Assembly (NCBI GenBank): GCA_002279765.1
Contig: NCCR01000313.1
Location: 1-6,134, forward strand
DNA length: 6,134 bases
Direction: 5' to 3'
Origin: Verrucomicrobia bacterium 12-59-8
Lineage (GTDB): Bacteria > Verrucomicrobiota > Verrucomicrobiae > Verrucomicrobiales > Verrucomicrobiaceae
Part shown: one piece after another, positions 1 to 5,947 of the stretch
Numbering within the stretch: the stretch's first letter is position 1
Layout: every line of letters starts with the position of its first letter
The notes under the pieces: model-generated
Told to the model about the DNA's origin: nothing
Seen by the model: the letters and a program-made list of their open reading frames with translations, nothing else
The model's database searches: none
Program-made: the position numbers and the translations under genes

Positions 1-1
1 G

Positions 2-1033
2 CTGCGCATGCGCACGGGCAAAGACTACACGCTCTATCTCATGGCGATCTGCTGCGGCGGCACGGTGACGCATTCGATGCTGGTGCCGCATCCCGGACCT
101 GTGGCGGTGGTGGAGAGCCTGAAGCTGAATGTGGGCGAGTCGCTGGTGGGGGGGTTGGTCATCGGTGCGATCACCTGCTTCTTTGGGTTCCTCGTGAGCA
201 AGTGGCTCAATGCGCGCACCGACGTGCCGCTGCGTGAACAGGGCGGCGTCTCGCTCTCGGATCTTCAAGGCATCAGCGCAAAGCCGGAGAGTGAGCTGCC
301 CTCCTTTTTCTGGAGCATCATGCCGGTGGTGCTGCCGATTCTTTTGATCAGTCTGACGACGGTTTTTGAGCTCGCTCACGAAGGTGCGGCCAAAGGTGCA
401 GGCTGGGGTCTGTCGATGGTGAGCGCGCTGGGCGGTGAGGGCGGATTCGCTGCGGTGCGCGCCTGGGTGGATTTCATCGGGCACAAGAACATCGCGCTGA
501 TCATTGGTGCGTTCATTTCCATCGTCGTGCTGGCCAGGCAGCGTGGCTTTGGCTTGAAGAAGATCGAAGAACTGATGGGGCCGCCGCTGGAGACGGCGTG
601 CATGATCATTCTGATCACCAGTGCGGGTGGAGCATTCGGCTACGCGCTGCGTCAGGCGGGCGTGGGCGGTGCGGTGGAGAGTTTGGCGAAGGACTACAGC
701 CTCAACCTGGTGGTGCTTGGCTGGCTGGTCTGCGCCGTGGTTCGGGTGGCGCAGGGTTCCGCCACGGTGGCCATGCTGACCGGCGCTTCAATCATGGCCC
801 CGATGGTCACAGGCGGGGCTCTCGGCTGCCATCCTATCTACCTTTTCTCGGCCATCGGCTTTGGCGCGATGTGCGGCTCATGGATGAACGACAGCGGTTT
901 CTGGGTGGTGAACCGCCTCAGCGGCATGACCGAGAAGGAAACCCTGCGCACCTGGTCCGTTCAGCTCACGGCGGATTCGGTGATCGGACTGCTGGTGACA
1001 CTGGCCTTGAGCAAGGTGCTGCCGATGGTGTAA
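2..1033 (+). CDS. GntP-family permease (gluconate:H+ symporter-like), 5' truncated by window edge
   Basis: This is an inner-membrane transporter of the GntP family, whose members import gluconate or related small organic acids with protons. The frame is open to the first bases of the window, so the Met at base 8 is probably internal. The visible part is about 341 residues against roughly 440 for the family, so about 100 N-terminal residues are missing. Counting from the Met at base 8, visible hallmarks are a THSMLVPHPGPVAVVE segment (21-36), which resembles the conserved Pro-rich re-entrant region; RVAQGSATVAMLTGA (246-260); GSWMNDSGFWVV (290-301); and GMTEKETLRTWSV (306-318). Many hydrophobic segments lie between them. 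It is the first visible member of a + strand row with the small ORF, nitroreductase and DUF456 genes. The substrate cannot be told from sequence. The last eight residues (LSKVLPMV) recur, with one change, at the end of the next small ORF. Family assignment is firm. Confidence 0.9.
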   Translation: MRMRTGKDYTLYLMAICCGGTVTHSMLVPHPGPVAVVESLKLNVGESLVGGLVIGAITCFFGFLVSKWLNARTDVPLREQGGVSLSDLQGISAKPESELPSFFWSIMPVVLPILLISLTTVFELAHEGAAKGAGWGLSMVSALGGEGGFAAVRAWVDFIGHKNIALIIGAFISIVVLARQRGFGLKKIEELMGPPLETACMIILITSAGGAFGYALRQAGVGGAVESLAKDYSLNLVVLGWLVCAVVRVAQGSATVAMLTGASIMAPMVTGGALGCHPIYLFSAIGFGAMCGSWMNDSGFWVVNRLSGMTEKETLRTWSVQLTADSVIGLLVTLALSKVLPMV

Positions 1034-1160
1034 AGTGCAGAGCTGTTATGAATGCGGATGCAGTGATCAAACTCTATGATGCCCTGCCGACGCTGGAGCA
1101 GCGCATCGTTGCTGACCGGCTGCTTCAAAGCTTGAGCAAACTGTTGCCGATGGTGTAAAG
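1007..1160 (+). repeat. 29-base direct repeat (1007-1035 and 1132-1160) spanning two stop codons
   Basis: Bases 1007-1035 cover the end of the permease gene. Bases 1132-1160 cover the end of the small ORF. They match at 26 of 29 positions, including an uninterrupted 16-base block that spans the TAA stop. The differences are at repeat positions 9, 10 and 13. Both copies are read in frame, giving LSKVLPMV and LSKLLPMV. The offset is 125 bases, which is not a multiple of three. Confidence 0.85.
1048..1158 (+). CDS. candidate 36-residue small ORF, unknown function
   Basis: An ATG-started ORF encodes 36 residues, beginning MNADAVIKLYDALPTLEQR and ending LSKLLPMV. It sits 14 bases after the permease stop and ends 7 or 13 bases before the nitroreductase start, so it fills the gap as an operon member would. 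Codon choice looks like its neighbours. The sequence looks helical and amphipathic, with no signal peptide. I recognise no family. Its last eight codons plus stop repeat the permease C-terminus at the DNA level, so the ORF may be a by-product of a local duplication rather than a gene. There is no clear ribosome binding site (only GCAGAG upstream). Conservation of the peptide in relatives would decide. Confidence 0.35.
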   Translation: MNADAVIKLYDALPTLEQRIVADRLLQSLSKLLPMV

Positions 1161-1171
1161 ATGGGATGCTC

Positions 1172-1774
1172 ATGTCTGACCTTCCCTCCCACTCCCAGCT
1201 AAGCGCACTCATCCGCCATCGTCGTTCCATCAAGCCCGTGGACATGGATGCGACGCGCAGTGTGGATCGCGCCTCGCTCACACAGGTGCTCGAAGACGCG
1301 ACGTGGGCTCCGTCGCACGGCTTGACCGAGCCGTGGAAGTTTGTCGTGCATCAGGGTGCGGCACGTCAGCGGCTCGCGGAAGCCATGCAGAAAGTTTATC
1401 GCGAGACGACTCCGGCGAATGAGTTCCGCGAGGACAAGATGAAGAAGATGAGTGAGAACCCGCTGCTCTCAGCGGTGGTCATCGCGGCGGTGATGGAACG
1501 TCGCGGTGGCGCGAAGATTCCCGAAGTGGAAGAGATCGAGGCGGTGGCCTGTGCGCTGCAAAATCTGCAGCTCTCCGCCACGGCCGCAGGTCTGGCCTGC
1601 TACTGGTCATCACCGCCGCTCCTGGGCACACGTGAGTTTGCCGACTGGTTGCAAATCGGTGCCGAAGATCGCTGCGTGGGGTTGATTTATCTCGGCTGGC
1701 CGCGTGTCGGATTGAACTGGCCCAAAAGCGTACGGAAGCCCGTGGAATCCAAAACGATCTGGTGTGATGACTGA
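1172..1774 (+). CDS. nitroreductase-family FMN flavoprotein (YdjA-like)
   Basis: This predicted cytosolic FMN-dependent oxidoreductase of the nitroreductase fold has about 200 residues, a normal length. Visible marks are the N-terminal RHRRSIKP segment (16-22), which in this family contacts the FMN phosphate; WAPSHGLTEPWKFVV (45-59), matching the family's 'AP.....PW.F' pattern; the central helix IEAVACALQNLQLSATAAGLACYWSS (122-147); and the C-terminal GLIYLGWP strand (170-177). The pattern is closest to the small YdjA branch; the substrate is unknown. Two in-frame ATGs, at 1166 and 1172, give MLMSDLP or MSDLP. I prefer 1172 because a purine-rich GATGGGA lies just upstream, but the evidence is slight. 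The 3' end overlaps the DUF456 gene by 8 bases, which suggests coupled translation. Confidence 0.88.
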   Translation: MSDLPSHSQLSALIRHRRSIKPVDMDATRSVDRASLTQVLEDATWAPSHGLTEPWKFVVHQGAARQRLAEAMQKVYRETTPANEFREDKMKKMSENPLLSAVVIAAVMERRGGAKIPEVEEIEAVACALQNLQLSATAAGLACYWSSPPLLGTREFADWLQIGAEDRCVGLIYLGWPRVGLNWPKSVRKPVESKTIWCDD

Positions 1775-2315
1775 ATGGTTCACCAGCGCCTGGAATGCGA
1801 CCGCGCACTTCTTCACGGACATGCCGTGGCAGATGTGGGGCGTGTGGACGCTGACGATTTGTCTGCTCATCGTCGGTGTCATCGGTTCGGTGTTGCCCCT
1901 TCTGCCGGGCCCGTTGCTGATCTTTGCTGCGGGCATCATACATACCCTGCTGCGTCCGGAGTCAGGCATGAGCGCCTGGGGCTTCGTGATTTTATCGCTC
2001 GGCCTGGTGCTGTCCTACGTGATCGATTTCGTCAGCGGTGCGGTGGGTGCACGCTGGTTTGGCGCGAGTCGCTGGGGCATCGCCGGTGTGTTTGTCGGCG
2101 GCATCGCTGGCATGTTCTTCATGCCCTTTGGTCTGGTGCTCGGCCCCTTGATCGGTGGCGTGGCCTTCGAATTGGTCTTCGCCAAGAAGCAGTTTCAACC
2201 CGCCGCAAAATCTGCATGGGGATCGCTGCTCGGAACCGGCGTCGGCCTGGTGCTGCGCTTGATTGTCGCGCTCGGCATGGTGGCGACTTTCTTTCTTGAT
2301 GCGCTGGTGTGGTAG
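1767..2315 (+). CDS. DUF456 family membrane protein
   Basis: A 182-residue integral membrane protein of the DUF456 family; its biochemical function is unknown. After a short N-terminal amphipathic stretch it shows successive hydrophobic segments: about 26-55 (TICLLIVGVIGSVLPLLPGPLLIFAAG in this area), 69-90, 102-135 (Gly-rich GIAGVFVGGIAGMFFMPFGLVLGP) and 153-178. The glycine-rich paired segments are typical of this family. The ATG at 1767 lies inside the 3' end of the nitroreductase gene (ATGACTGA overlap), so translation is probably coupled. A GTG at 1764 is an alternative start one codon upstream. The gene ends 4 bases from the convergent TSUP gene. Family call is confident; role is unknown. 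Confidence 0.85.
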   Translation: MTEWFTSAWNATAHFFTDMPWQMWGVWTLTICLLIVGVIGSVLPLLPGPLLIFAAGIIHTLLRPESGMSAWGFVILSLGLVLSYVIDFVSGAVGARWFGASRWGIAGVFVGGIAGMFFMPFGLVLGPLIGGVAFELVFAKKQFQPAAKSAWGSLLGTGVGLVLRLIVALGMVATFFLDALVW

Positions 2316-2328
2316 GGCGTCACGCCTT
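2314..2328. terminator. short hairpin overlapping both convergent stop codons
   Basis: An imperfect palindrome centred on base 2321 pairs AGGGCG with CGCCTT around a TCA loop, with one G-T wobble. It covers the end of the DUF456 stop codon and the entire stop codon of the opposing TSUP gene. It could act as a weak two-way terminator, but neither side has a U-tract and the stem is only six pairs, so this is a tentative call. Confidence 0.25.
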
Positions 2329-2691
2329 CCCCTGCAGCAGCATGCGCGCGCCAAACACCACGAGGATCACACCGAAGATACGCGTGAGGGTTTCGTTGCT
2401 CATCGTCTTCAACCAGCCTGCGCCAAAGTAGGCGAAGATGGAGGCGGAGATCGCGGTGAAGAGGGCGACTTTCCATTCCACATAGCCCGAGCGCGCATTC
2501 TGCGTGGTGGCCATCAGCGCGGTGGGAATGATGATGGCGAGTGAAGTGGCGACCGCCGTTTTCTGCGGCAGCTTGAGGAAGAACACGAACGCTGGCACCA
2601 TCACGACACCACCGCCGACACCACACAAAGCAGCGATGACACCGCTGACGACGCCGATGGCGAGACAAGTAAGAATGGTGGAAGTGGGCAT
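2320..2691 (-). CDS. half-length TauE/SafE (TSUP) family membrane protein
   Basis: A 123-residue membrane protein with the TSUP (TauE/SafE) signature: a first hydrophobic stretch (about 6-36) containing ALCGVGGGVVMVPAFVFFL, followed by LPQKTAVATSLAIIIPTALMA (41-61), then two more hydrophobic segments (about 74-93 and 102-120). Family members transport sulfite, sulfoacetate or other anions. Classic members are about 250 residues with two homologous halves, each beginning with this Gly-rich motif; only one half is present. The ORF starts cleanly with ATG and stops with TGA, and no second half is visible in any frame downstream, so it may be a dimerising half-transporter rather than a fragment. 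It begins 6 bases after the holA stop, suggesting co-transcription and coupled translation; no Shine-Dalgarno sequence is visible. Confidence 0.82.
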   Translation of the reverse strand: MPTSTILTCLAIGVVSGVIAALCGVGGGVVMVPAFVFFLKLPQKTAVATSLAIIIPTALMATTQNARSGYVEWKVALFTAISASIFAYFGAGWLKTMSNETLTRIFGVILVVFGARMLLQGKA

Positions 2692-2697
2692 GATGAA

Positions 2698-3822
2698 TTA
2701 ATGCGATTGTCTGGCGAGCAGCCCCACGAGCAAACGCTCAAGCACAAGCTTGGGATCGAGCGATGAAGTGACGAGCTTGGAGTTGGCGACGAGGCAGGCT
2801 TTGAATCCGGCGTGCAGTTCTTCGAGCGAGAAGTTGCCGGTTTCAGGGATGGCGAGAAACATCGGATAGGCATTGAATCCCGTGCCGTCTTTCTTGCGCG
2901 GCAGATGCGAAGTGGCTGTTGAAGGCAGGCTTTCGAGCGAGGAGCAGAAGCCGGCGTAGTTGAACTTGTTGAGCTTGTGGCGCGAGCCGAGGTCTTTGAT
3001 GAGCAGCAGACTGCGCACCCGTGGCACGATGGCGGCGAGCAGCAGGCCGATGGCATTCTGCCCCTGATACATGAGCGTGCCGAGCAGCTCGAGCGCACGT
3101 GGCAGATCGCGTTTGCCGATGGCGTTGCCGAGATCCCACAGCACACCGGCGCGGCTCATGGAAACCATGTTCTGCACCGTCTTCAATCCGGCACGACGAC
3201 GCTCGCCGAGATAGAGGTCGATCTTTTCGAGTTCGTTTTCCATCTGCCGCGTGTCATCTCCGGCCATCTGCACGAGCAGTTCCAGCGCTCCACTTTCAAA
3301 AGTAATGCCGAGGTCCTTCGCCTTGCGTGAGGCCATGGCGAGGACGGGGCCTTCCCAGCCTGCACGCGAGGTGTCGGGCTTGTCGAAGATTTCGAAGTTG
3401 GCGATCTTCGAAATGCGCTTGTAGCTGCCGCGGCGTTTGTCGATGGCGGTGGCGCTGATGACAAAACTCACATCGCTCCCGAGGCCGCCTTCGATCACAT
3501 TGAGGATGCGCTCGAATCCATTCACCGCGTCCTGCCCTTTGCCCGGACCGGTGTCTCCCAGGAAGTTGGCGTTCTTGAGCCACACCACTTTCGTGCCGCC
3601 GAAGAAAGGCAGCGTCTGCAAGGCCATGCAAACATTCGAGCAGATGCTTCCGGCGTGTTCGGCATTGTCGGCGGTGCCGTCGATGATGTCGTTGCTGAAG
3701 TCTCCAGCGTCGGGTGGCGTGAGACTCCGCACGAGCAAAAGCGCGGCTTCCTTCACGCGCGCTTCATCACTGCCGATGAAGACATTCACCTGGCTGGCAG
3801 CGGGTTTTTTGGGCGGCGGCAT
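2698..3822 (-). CDS. holA: DNA polymerase III subunit delta (HolA)
   Basis: Delta is the clamp-loader subunit that opens the beta sliding clamp and loads it on primed DNA during replication. With the start at 3822 the protein has 374 residues, slightly longer than the usual ~340. It begins MPPPKKPAASQVNVFIGSDEARVKE, matching the family's opening beta strand followed by 'G.D......'. Further marks are LQTLPFFGGTKVVWLKNANFLGD (69-90), the 'F....LV.L.N' region that helps contact beta in homologues; MAGDDTRQMENELEKIDLYLG (186-206), the strongly conserved G.D.RQ..NELEKL motif; and the C-terminal helical collar domain (GQNAIGLLLAAIVPRVRSLLLIKDL, 254-278). The frame stays open upstream to 3918, but those 32 residues are not delta-like, so I reject that start. 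No Shine-Dalgarno is seen before 3822. The first gene of a two-gene unit with the TSUP gene. Confidence 0.9.
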   Translation of the reverse strand: MPPPKKPAASQVNVFIGSDEARVKEAALLLVRSLTPPDAGDFSNDIIDGTADNAEHAGSICSNVCMALQTLPFFGGTKVVWLKNANFLGDTGPGKGQDAVNGFERILNVIEGGLGSDVSFVISATAIDKRRGSYKRISKIANFEIFDKPDTSRAGWEGPVLAMASRKAKDLGITFESGALELLVQMAGDDTRQMENELEKIDLYLGERRRAGLKTVQNMVSMSRAGVLWDLGNAIGKRDLPRALELLGTLMYQGQNAIGLLLAAIVPRVRSLLLIKDLGSRHKLNKFNYAGFCSSLESLPSTATSHLPRKKDGTGFNAYPMFLAIPETGNFSLEELHAGFKACLVANSKLVTSSLDPKLVLERLLVGLLARQSH

Positions 3823-3928
3823 GCTGCACCGATGGAGCAGGATGCGCACGGCTTCAAGCGTCGCGGCGTGTGCGATCTTGACATGCGCGCGGCGATTTGG
3901 TGAAATCAGGCAAATCAACCATCATCCT
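3823..3928. promoter_or_regulatory. divergent intergenic region between holA and the STN-like gene
   Basis: A 106-base gap separates the two divergent start codons, so transcription in both directions should begin in or near it. The rightward promoter is clear (see its own entry). I could not find a convincing -35/-10 pair facing holA. Confidence 0.5.
3878..3906 (+). promoter_or_regulatory. sigma70-type promoter for the STN-like gene
   Basis: A perfect TTGACA -35 box at 3878-3883 is followed by a 17-base spacer and TGAAAT (4 of 6 to TATAAT) at 3901-3906. Transcription would start near 3913, leaving a leader of about 16 bases before the ATG at 3929. That leader contains no Shine-Dalgarno sequence. 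The box also lies within the rejected upstream extension of holA, which fits that region being regulatory rather than coding. Confidence 0.5.
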
Positions 3929-4501
3929 ATGAAAACATCATTGATCGGGTCCAAGGTTTCCACGGCGGTCATGCTTCTGACAACTGCCTTGTTCATGTCC
4001 GGCGCGGGCTTTTCGGCCAAAGCGGAGGACGTGAACGCCGTCTATCAGCAAGGACGCGCCGCCTATTATAAAGGCGACATGCAAACCGCGTTTCAACTTC
4101 TCTCCCGTGTGGCGGCCGCGAATCCGAAACACGCCGAGACCGCCAACATGCTGGCCTACATCCGCGCGCATCACCAGCCAGCCGACAACTCGCTCAAGAC
4201 TCAGTATGCTTCCGTCACTTTGCCGAAAGTGGAGATGGCGGACGTCACGCTCGCCGAAGCCATCGAGGCTCTCCGCGCGCTCTCCAAAAATGCCAGCGGC
4301 GGCAAAGTGGTGCCCAACGTGATTGTGAAGGGCGAAGAGCTGGGACAGAAGAAGCTGAGCCTCTCGCTCAGCAATGTTCCCTTGAACGAAGCGCTGAACT
4401 ACGTCACGCAACTCGTCGGTGCTAAAGCGACCTACGACAAGCATGCCGTCATTCTTTCCAGCCAGGCGGATACTGTGACGACGACTACTGACACCAAGTA
4501 A
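3929..4501 (+). CDS. exported TPR/secretin-N-domain (STN-like) protein
   Basis: A 190-residue secreted or periplasmic protein. It starts with a signal peptide: MKTSLIGSK, a hydrophobic core (about 12-28), and a likely cleavage FSAKA|ED after residue 32. Residues 36-80 (VNAVYQQGRAAYYKGDMQTAFQLLSRVAAANPKHAETANMLAYIR) look like one to one-and-a-half TPR helices. Residues about 97-178 resemble the short N-terminal domain found in secretins and TonB receptors: a first helix TLAEAIEALRALSK, then KLSLSLSNVPLNEALNYVTQLVGAKATYDKHAVIL, with the 'L.L.NVPL.EAL' pattern. There is no secretin beta-barrel domain, so it is not a pore; it may instead be a partner of an envelope secretion or pilus complex, or a free adaptor. 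The start at 3929 is chosen because the signal peptide begins there and a promoter lies just upstream; the frame is open further upstream without similarity. Confidence 0.75.
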   Translation: MKTSLIGSKVSTAVMLLTTALFMSGAGFSAKAEDVNAVYQQGRAAYYKGDMQTAFQLLSRVAAANPKHAETANMLAYIRAHHQPADNSLKTQYASVTLPKVEMADVTLAEAIEALRALSKNASGGKVVPNVIVKGEELGQKKLSLSLSNVPLNEALNYVTQLVGAKATYDKHAVILSSQADTVTTTTDTK

Positions 4502-4533
4502 TGTGATCCAAGTTACTGGAAATCAATGAGTTG

Positions 4534-4570
4534 AGTACGGTTGTGGGCTCAACGGCGGACATTCCGTACT
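4534..4570. terminator. hairpin AGTACGG/CCGTACT after the STN-like gene
   Basis: AGTACGG at 4534-4540 pairs perfectly with CCGTACT at 4564-4570 around a 23-base loop. A competing stem, GTTGAG (4530-4535) with CTCAAC (4548-4553), overlaps it. The position, about 30 bases after the stop codon, fits a transcript end, but there is no U-tract, so terminator activity is uncertain. Confidence 0.3.
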
Positions 4571-4704
4571 GGGAGCGCCGACATTTTGTCGGCTCTGGGC
4601 GAGTGTCCTTGCTGCATCAAAAGGAAATGAGGCTCCACTGAAAATGCGGCACACGCTCACCTAGCGGAGCGCACTCCAGAGCCGACAAAATATCGACGCT
4701 CCCA
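4570..4704. repeat. paired inverted repeat, REPIN-like, 29-base arms
   Basis: The left arm (4570-4598) and right arm (4676-4704) are reverse complements at 27 of 29 positions, separated by 77 bases. The left arm itself contains a perfect small palindrome, GCCGACA-TTT-TGTCGGC (4577-4593); the right arm has the same palindrome degraded at two positions. Inward of the arms the similarity continues for four bases (AGTG / CACT) after a 3-base gap. Short palindromes in inverted pairs are the layout of REP/REPIN elements in other bacteria. Placed between two convergent genes, the structure could also end transcription from both sides. Confidence 0.7.
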
Positions 4705-5784
4705 GCGATGACCTCTAGCAGCCCGTTCTCGGAGTCTGAACCCCGTGCCTGTCTTAGTCGTTGAAGAAATGCCGTCCGGTCTGGCCGGCTTCGGTCTTGT
4801 TGTCCACTTCCCAGTACACATCTTCAAAGATGGACTCGGGTTCTGGATACGGACTGGTCTTGGCGAATTCAGCGGAGTCTTCCGCTTCCTTCTGCGCTTC
4901 CTTGTAAGATTGCGCTTCCACACTTGGATCGGATCGTGCTCGTTTTGGAAGTTCTCGACTTCTTCCTTGGTGCGGTATTTGAACTTGTTGGCATCGGCGA
5001 CCGAATGGCCTTCCCAGCGATAGGTGGCGATTTCGATGATGCTCGGCTTCGACTGGGTGTGCGCTCGCTCGATGGCCTTGTGAACTCCGGCGCGGACTTC
5101 ATAAATGTCGGCTCCGTTGAACTGCTCCCAGGCCATGCCGTAACCTTCGGCACGCTTGGCGAGGAAGTCGGTGTAGGCAGACGAGCGCTGCTGGCTGGTG
5201 CCCATCGAGTAGCCATTATTCTCGATCACATAGATGACGGGCAGATCCCACAGCTCCGCCAGATTGAGGGATTCGTGGAAGGCACCTTGATTCACCGCGC
5301 CGTCTCCGAGGAAGCACAACGCGGCACCCTTGAGGCCGCGATATTTCAGACCGTAGGCGAGGCCGAGGCCGAGTGGCGTCTGACCCGCGACAATGCCGTG
5401 ACCGCCCCAGTAGTTCTTGTCAGGCGCGAAGTAGTGCATTGAGCCGCCTTTGCCGCGTGAGCAGCCGGTGGCTTTGCCGAAGAGTTCGGCCATGCACTCG
5501 TTCATGGTCATGCCCACAGCCAAGGCGTGCGCGTGATCGCGATAGGCAGTGATGACGTGATCGTTTTCGCCCATCACAGAAATCGTGCCCACGGCCACCG
5601 ATTCCTGGCCAATGTAAAGATGAAGGAAGCCGCCCATGCGACCGGCCTGATAGTGCTGCAGCGAGACCTGCTCGAAGCGGCGGATGCGGACCATCTGGCG
5701 ATAAAGCCCCACCTTGTCGGCGGCGGTGAGCTTCTGGTTGATAGGGTCGGCAGCGTGTTTTGTGGGGGCGTTTGCGGAGGCCAT
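4657..5784 (-). CDS. pdhA: pyruvate dehydrogenase E1 component subunit alpha, frameshifted near the 3' end
   Basis: E1 alpha and E1 beta together form the thiamine-diphosphate enzyme that decarboxylates pyruvate and acetylates the E2 lipoyl group. Residues 1-291 from the start at 5784 are textbook: RQMVRIRRFEQ (29-39), GRMGGFLHLYIGQESVAVG (48-66), AYRDHAHALAVG (80-91), the ThDP/Mg motif GDGAVNQG (160-167) running to ENN (188-190), the loop GYSMGTSQQRS (191-201), and YRWEGHSVADANKFKYRTKEEVE (255-277) then HDPIQVWKR. At residue 292 the frame changes. The reading frame then runs 84 more codons through a very basic, unrelated tail into the downstream repeat, for 375 residues in total. The ancestral end lies one frame away and stops at 4754. 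An upstream ATG at 5823 adds 13 unconvincing residues (LPACFPLVSPPP), so I start at 5784. It converges on the STN-like gene; no E1 beta gene is in the window. A related 2-oxo-acid or acetoin E1 alpha is possible but less likely. Confidence 0.85.
   Translation of the reverse strand: MASANAPTKHAADPINQKLTAADKVGLYRQMVRIRRFEQVSLQHYQAGRMGGFLHLYIGQESVAVGTISVMGENDHVITAYRDHAHALAVGMTMNECMAELFGKATGCSRGKGGSMHYFAPDKNYWGGHGIVAGQTPLGLGLAYGLKYRGLKGAALCFLGDGAVNQGAFHESLNLAELWDLPVIYVIENNGYSMGTSQQRSSAYTDFLAKRAEGYGMAWEQFNGADIYEVRAGVHKAIERAHTQSKPSIIEIATYRWEGHSVADANKFKYRTKEEVENFQNEHDPIQVWKRNLTRKRRRKRKTPLNSPRPVRIQNPSPSLKMCTGKWTTRPKPARPDGISSTTKTGTGFRLRERAARGHRWERRYFVGSGVRSAR
4754..4909 (-). pseudogene. pdhA: out-of-frame ancestral C-terminus of pdhA (51 codons)
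   Basis: Read one base back relative to the upstream part of pdhA, this stretch encodes SYKEAQKEAEDSAEFAKTSP, then YPEPESIFEDVYWEVD and GRHFFND, then TAA at 4754. This is a plausible E1 alpha tail of acidic helix followed by a Tyr-Trp-containing end. The other frame over the same DNA gives a tail of Lys/Arg/Pro that no E1 alpha has. In my memory of the family, roughly 38 residues separate the DPI motif from the FA residues of this helix; here simple joining leaves about 25, so perhaps 12-15 codons were lost along with the frame. No stop codon has been gained at the junction. Confidence 0.8.
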
Positions 5785-5795
5785 TGGTGGGGGCG

Positions 5796-5823
5796 ATACT
5801 AGCGGGAAGCATGCCGGAAGCAA
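5796..5823 (-). promoter_or_regulatory. weak candidate promoter for pdhA
   Basis: On the minus strand TTGCTT (5818-5823) is followed by a 16-base spacer and TAGTAT (5796-5801). The match to consensus is poor at -35 (3 of 6) and moderate at -10 (4 of 6). Transcription would begin about 5 bases before the ATG at 5784, an almost leaderless message. It would also exclude the upstream ATG at 5823. Treat as tentative. Confidence 0.2.
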
Positions 5824-5947
5824 GCATGGTCTTTGAACTGCGGCAGGGGAGAATCAGGCTCCTATGCGTGGGATGGGAGAGGTGAAAGTTGGTGGTTCAA
5901 AAGGCAATCCTTTGATGTCGTTGTGCGAAACGGATTTCCGGAAAGTG

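Larger units (their letters stand above)
4502..4753. other. convergent intergenic region with nested inverted repeats
   Basis: These 252 bases lie between the stop of the STN-like gene and the ancestral stop of pdhA. They hold a 7-base inverted repeat at 4534-4570 and a large inverted repeat at 4570-4704, both listed separately. I see no credible gene here, although the frameshifted pdhA reading frame now runs into it as far as 4657. Confidence 0.6.

Noticed and set aside
598..1158. A 186-codon ORF on the + strand covering the end of the permease
   Set aside because: Up to about 1033 it is an out-of-frame shadow of the permease gene. Only its last 36 codons, from the ATG at 1048, lie outside another gene and were kept as a small ORF.
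3823..3918. Longer holA start at 3918, adding 32 residues
   Set aside because: The added residues do not resemble delta subunits, while the protein from 3822 begins just before the conserved first strand. The added stretch also overlaps the promoter of the divergent gene.
3437..3928. Upstream 164-codon extension of the STN-like ORF
   Set aside because: It lies antisense within holA and the divergent promoter region. The signal peptide marks the true start at 3929.
4895..4925. Programmed -1 ribosomal frameshift in pdhA
   Set aside because: There is no X XXY YYZ slippery heptamer at the junction, and the joined product would still lack about a dozen linker residues. A mutation or assembly error explains it better.
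5785..5823. pdhA start at 5823
   Set aside because: The 13 extra residues are Pro-rich and unlike E1 alpha. The ATG at 5784 gives a normal N-terminus, and a possible promoter overlaps the longer start.
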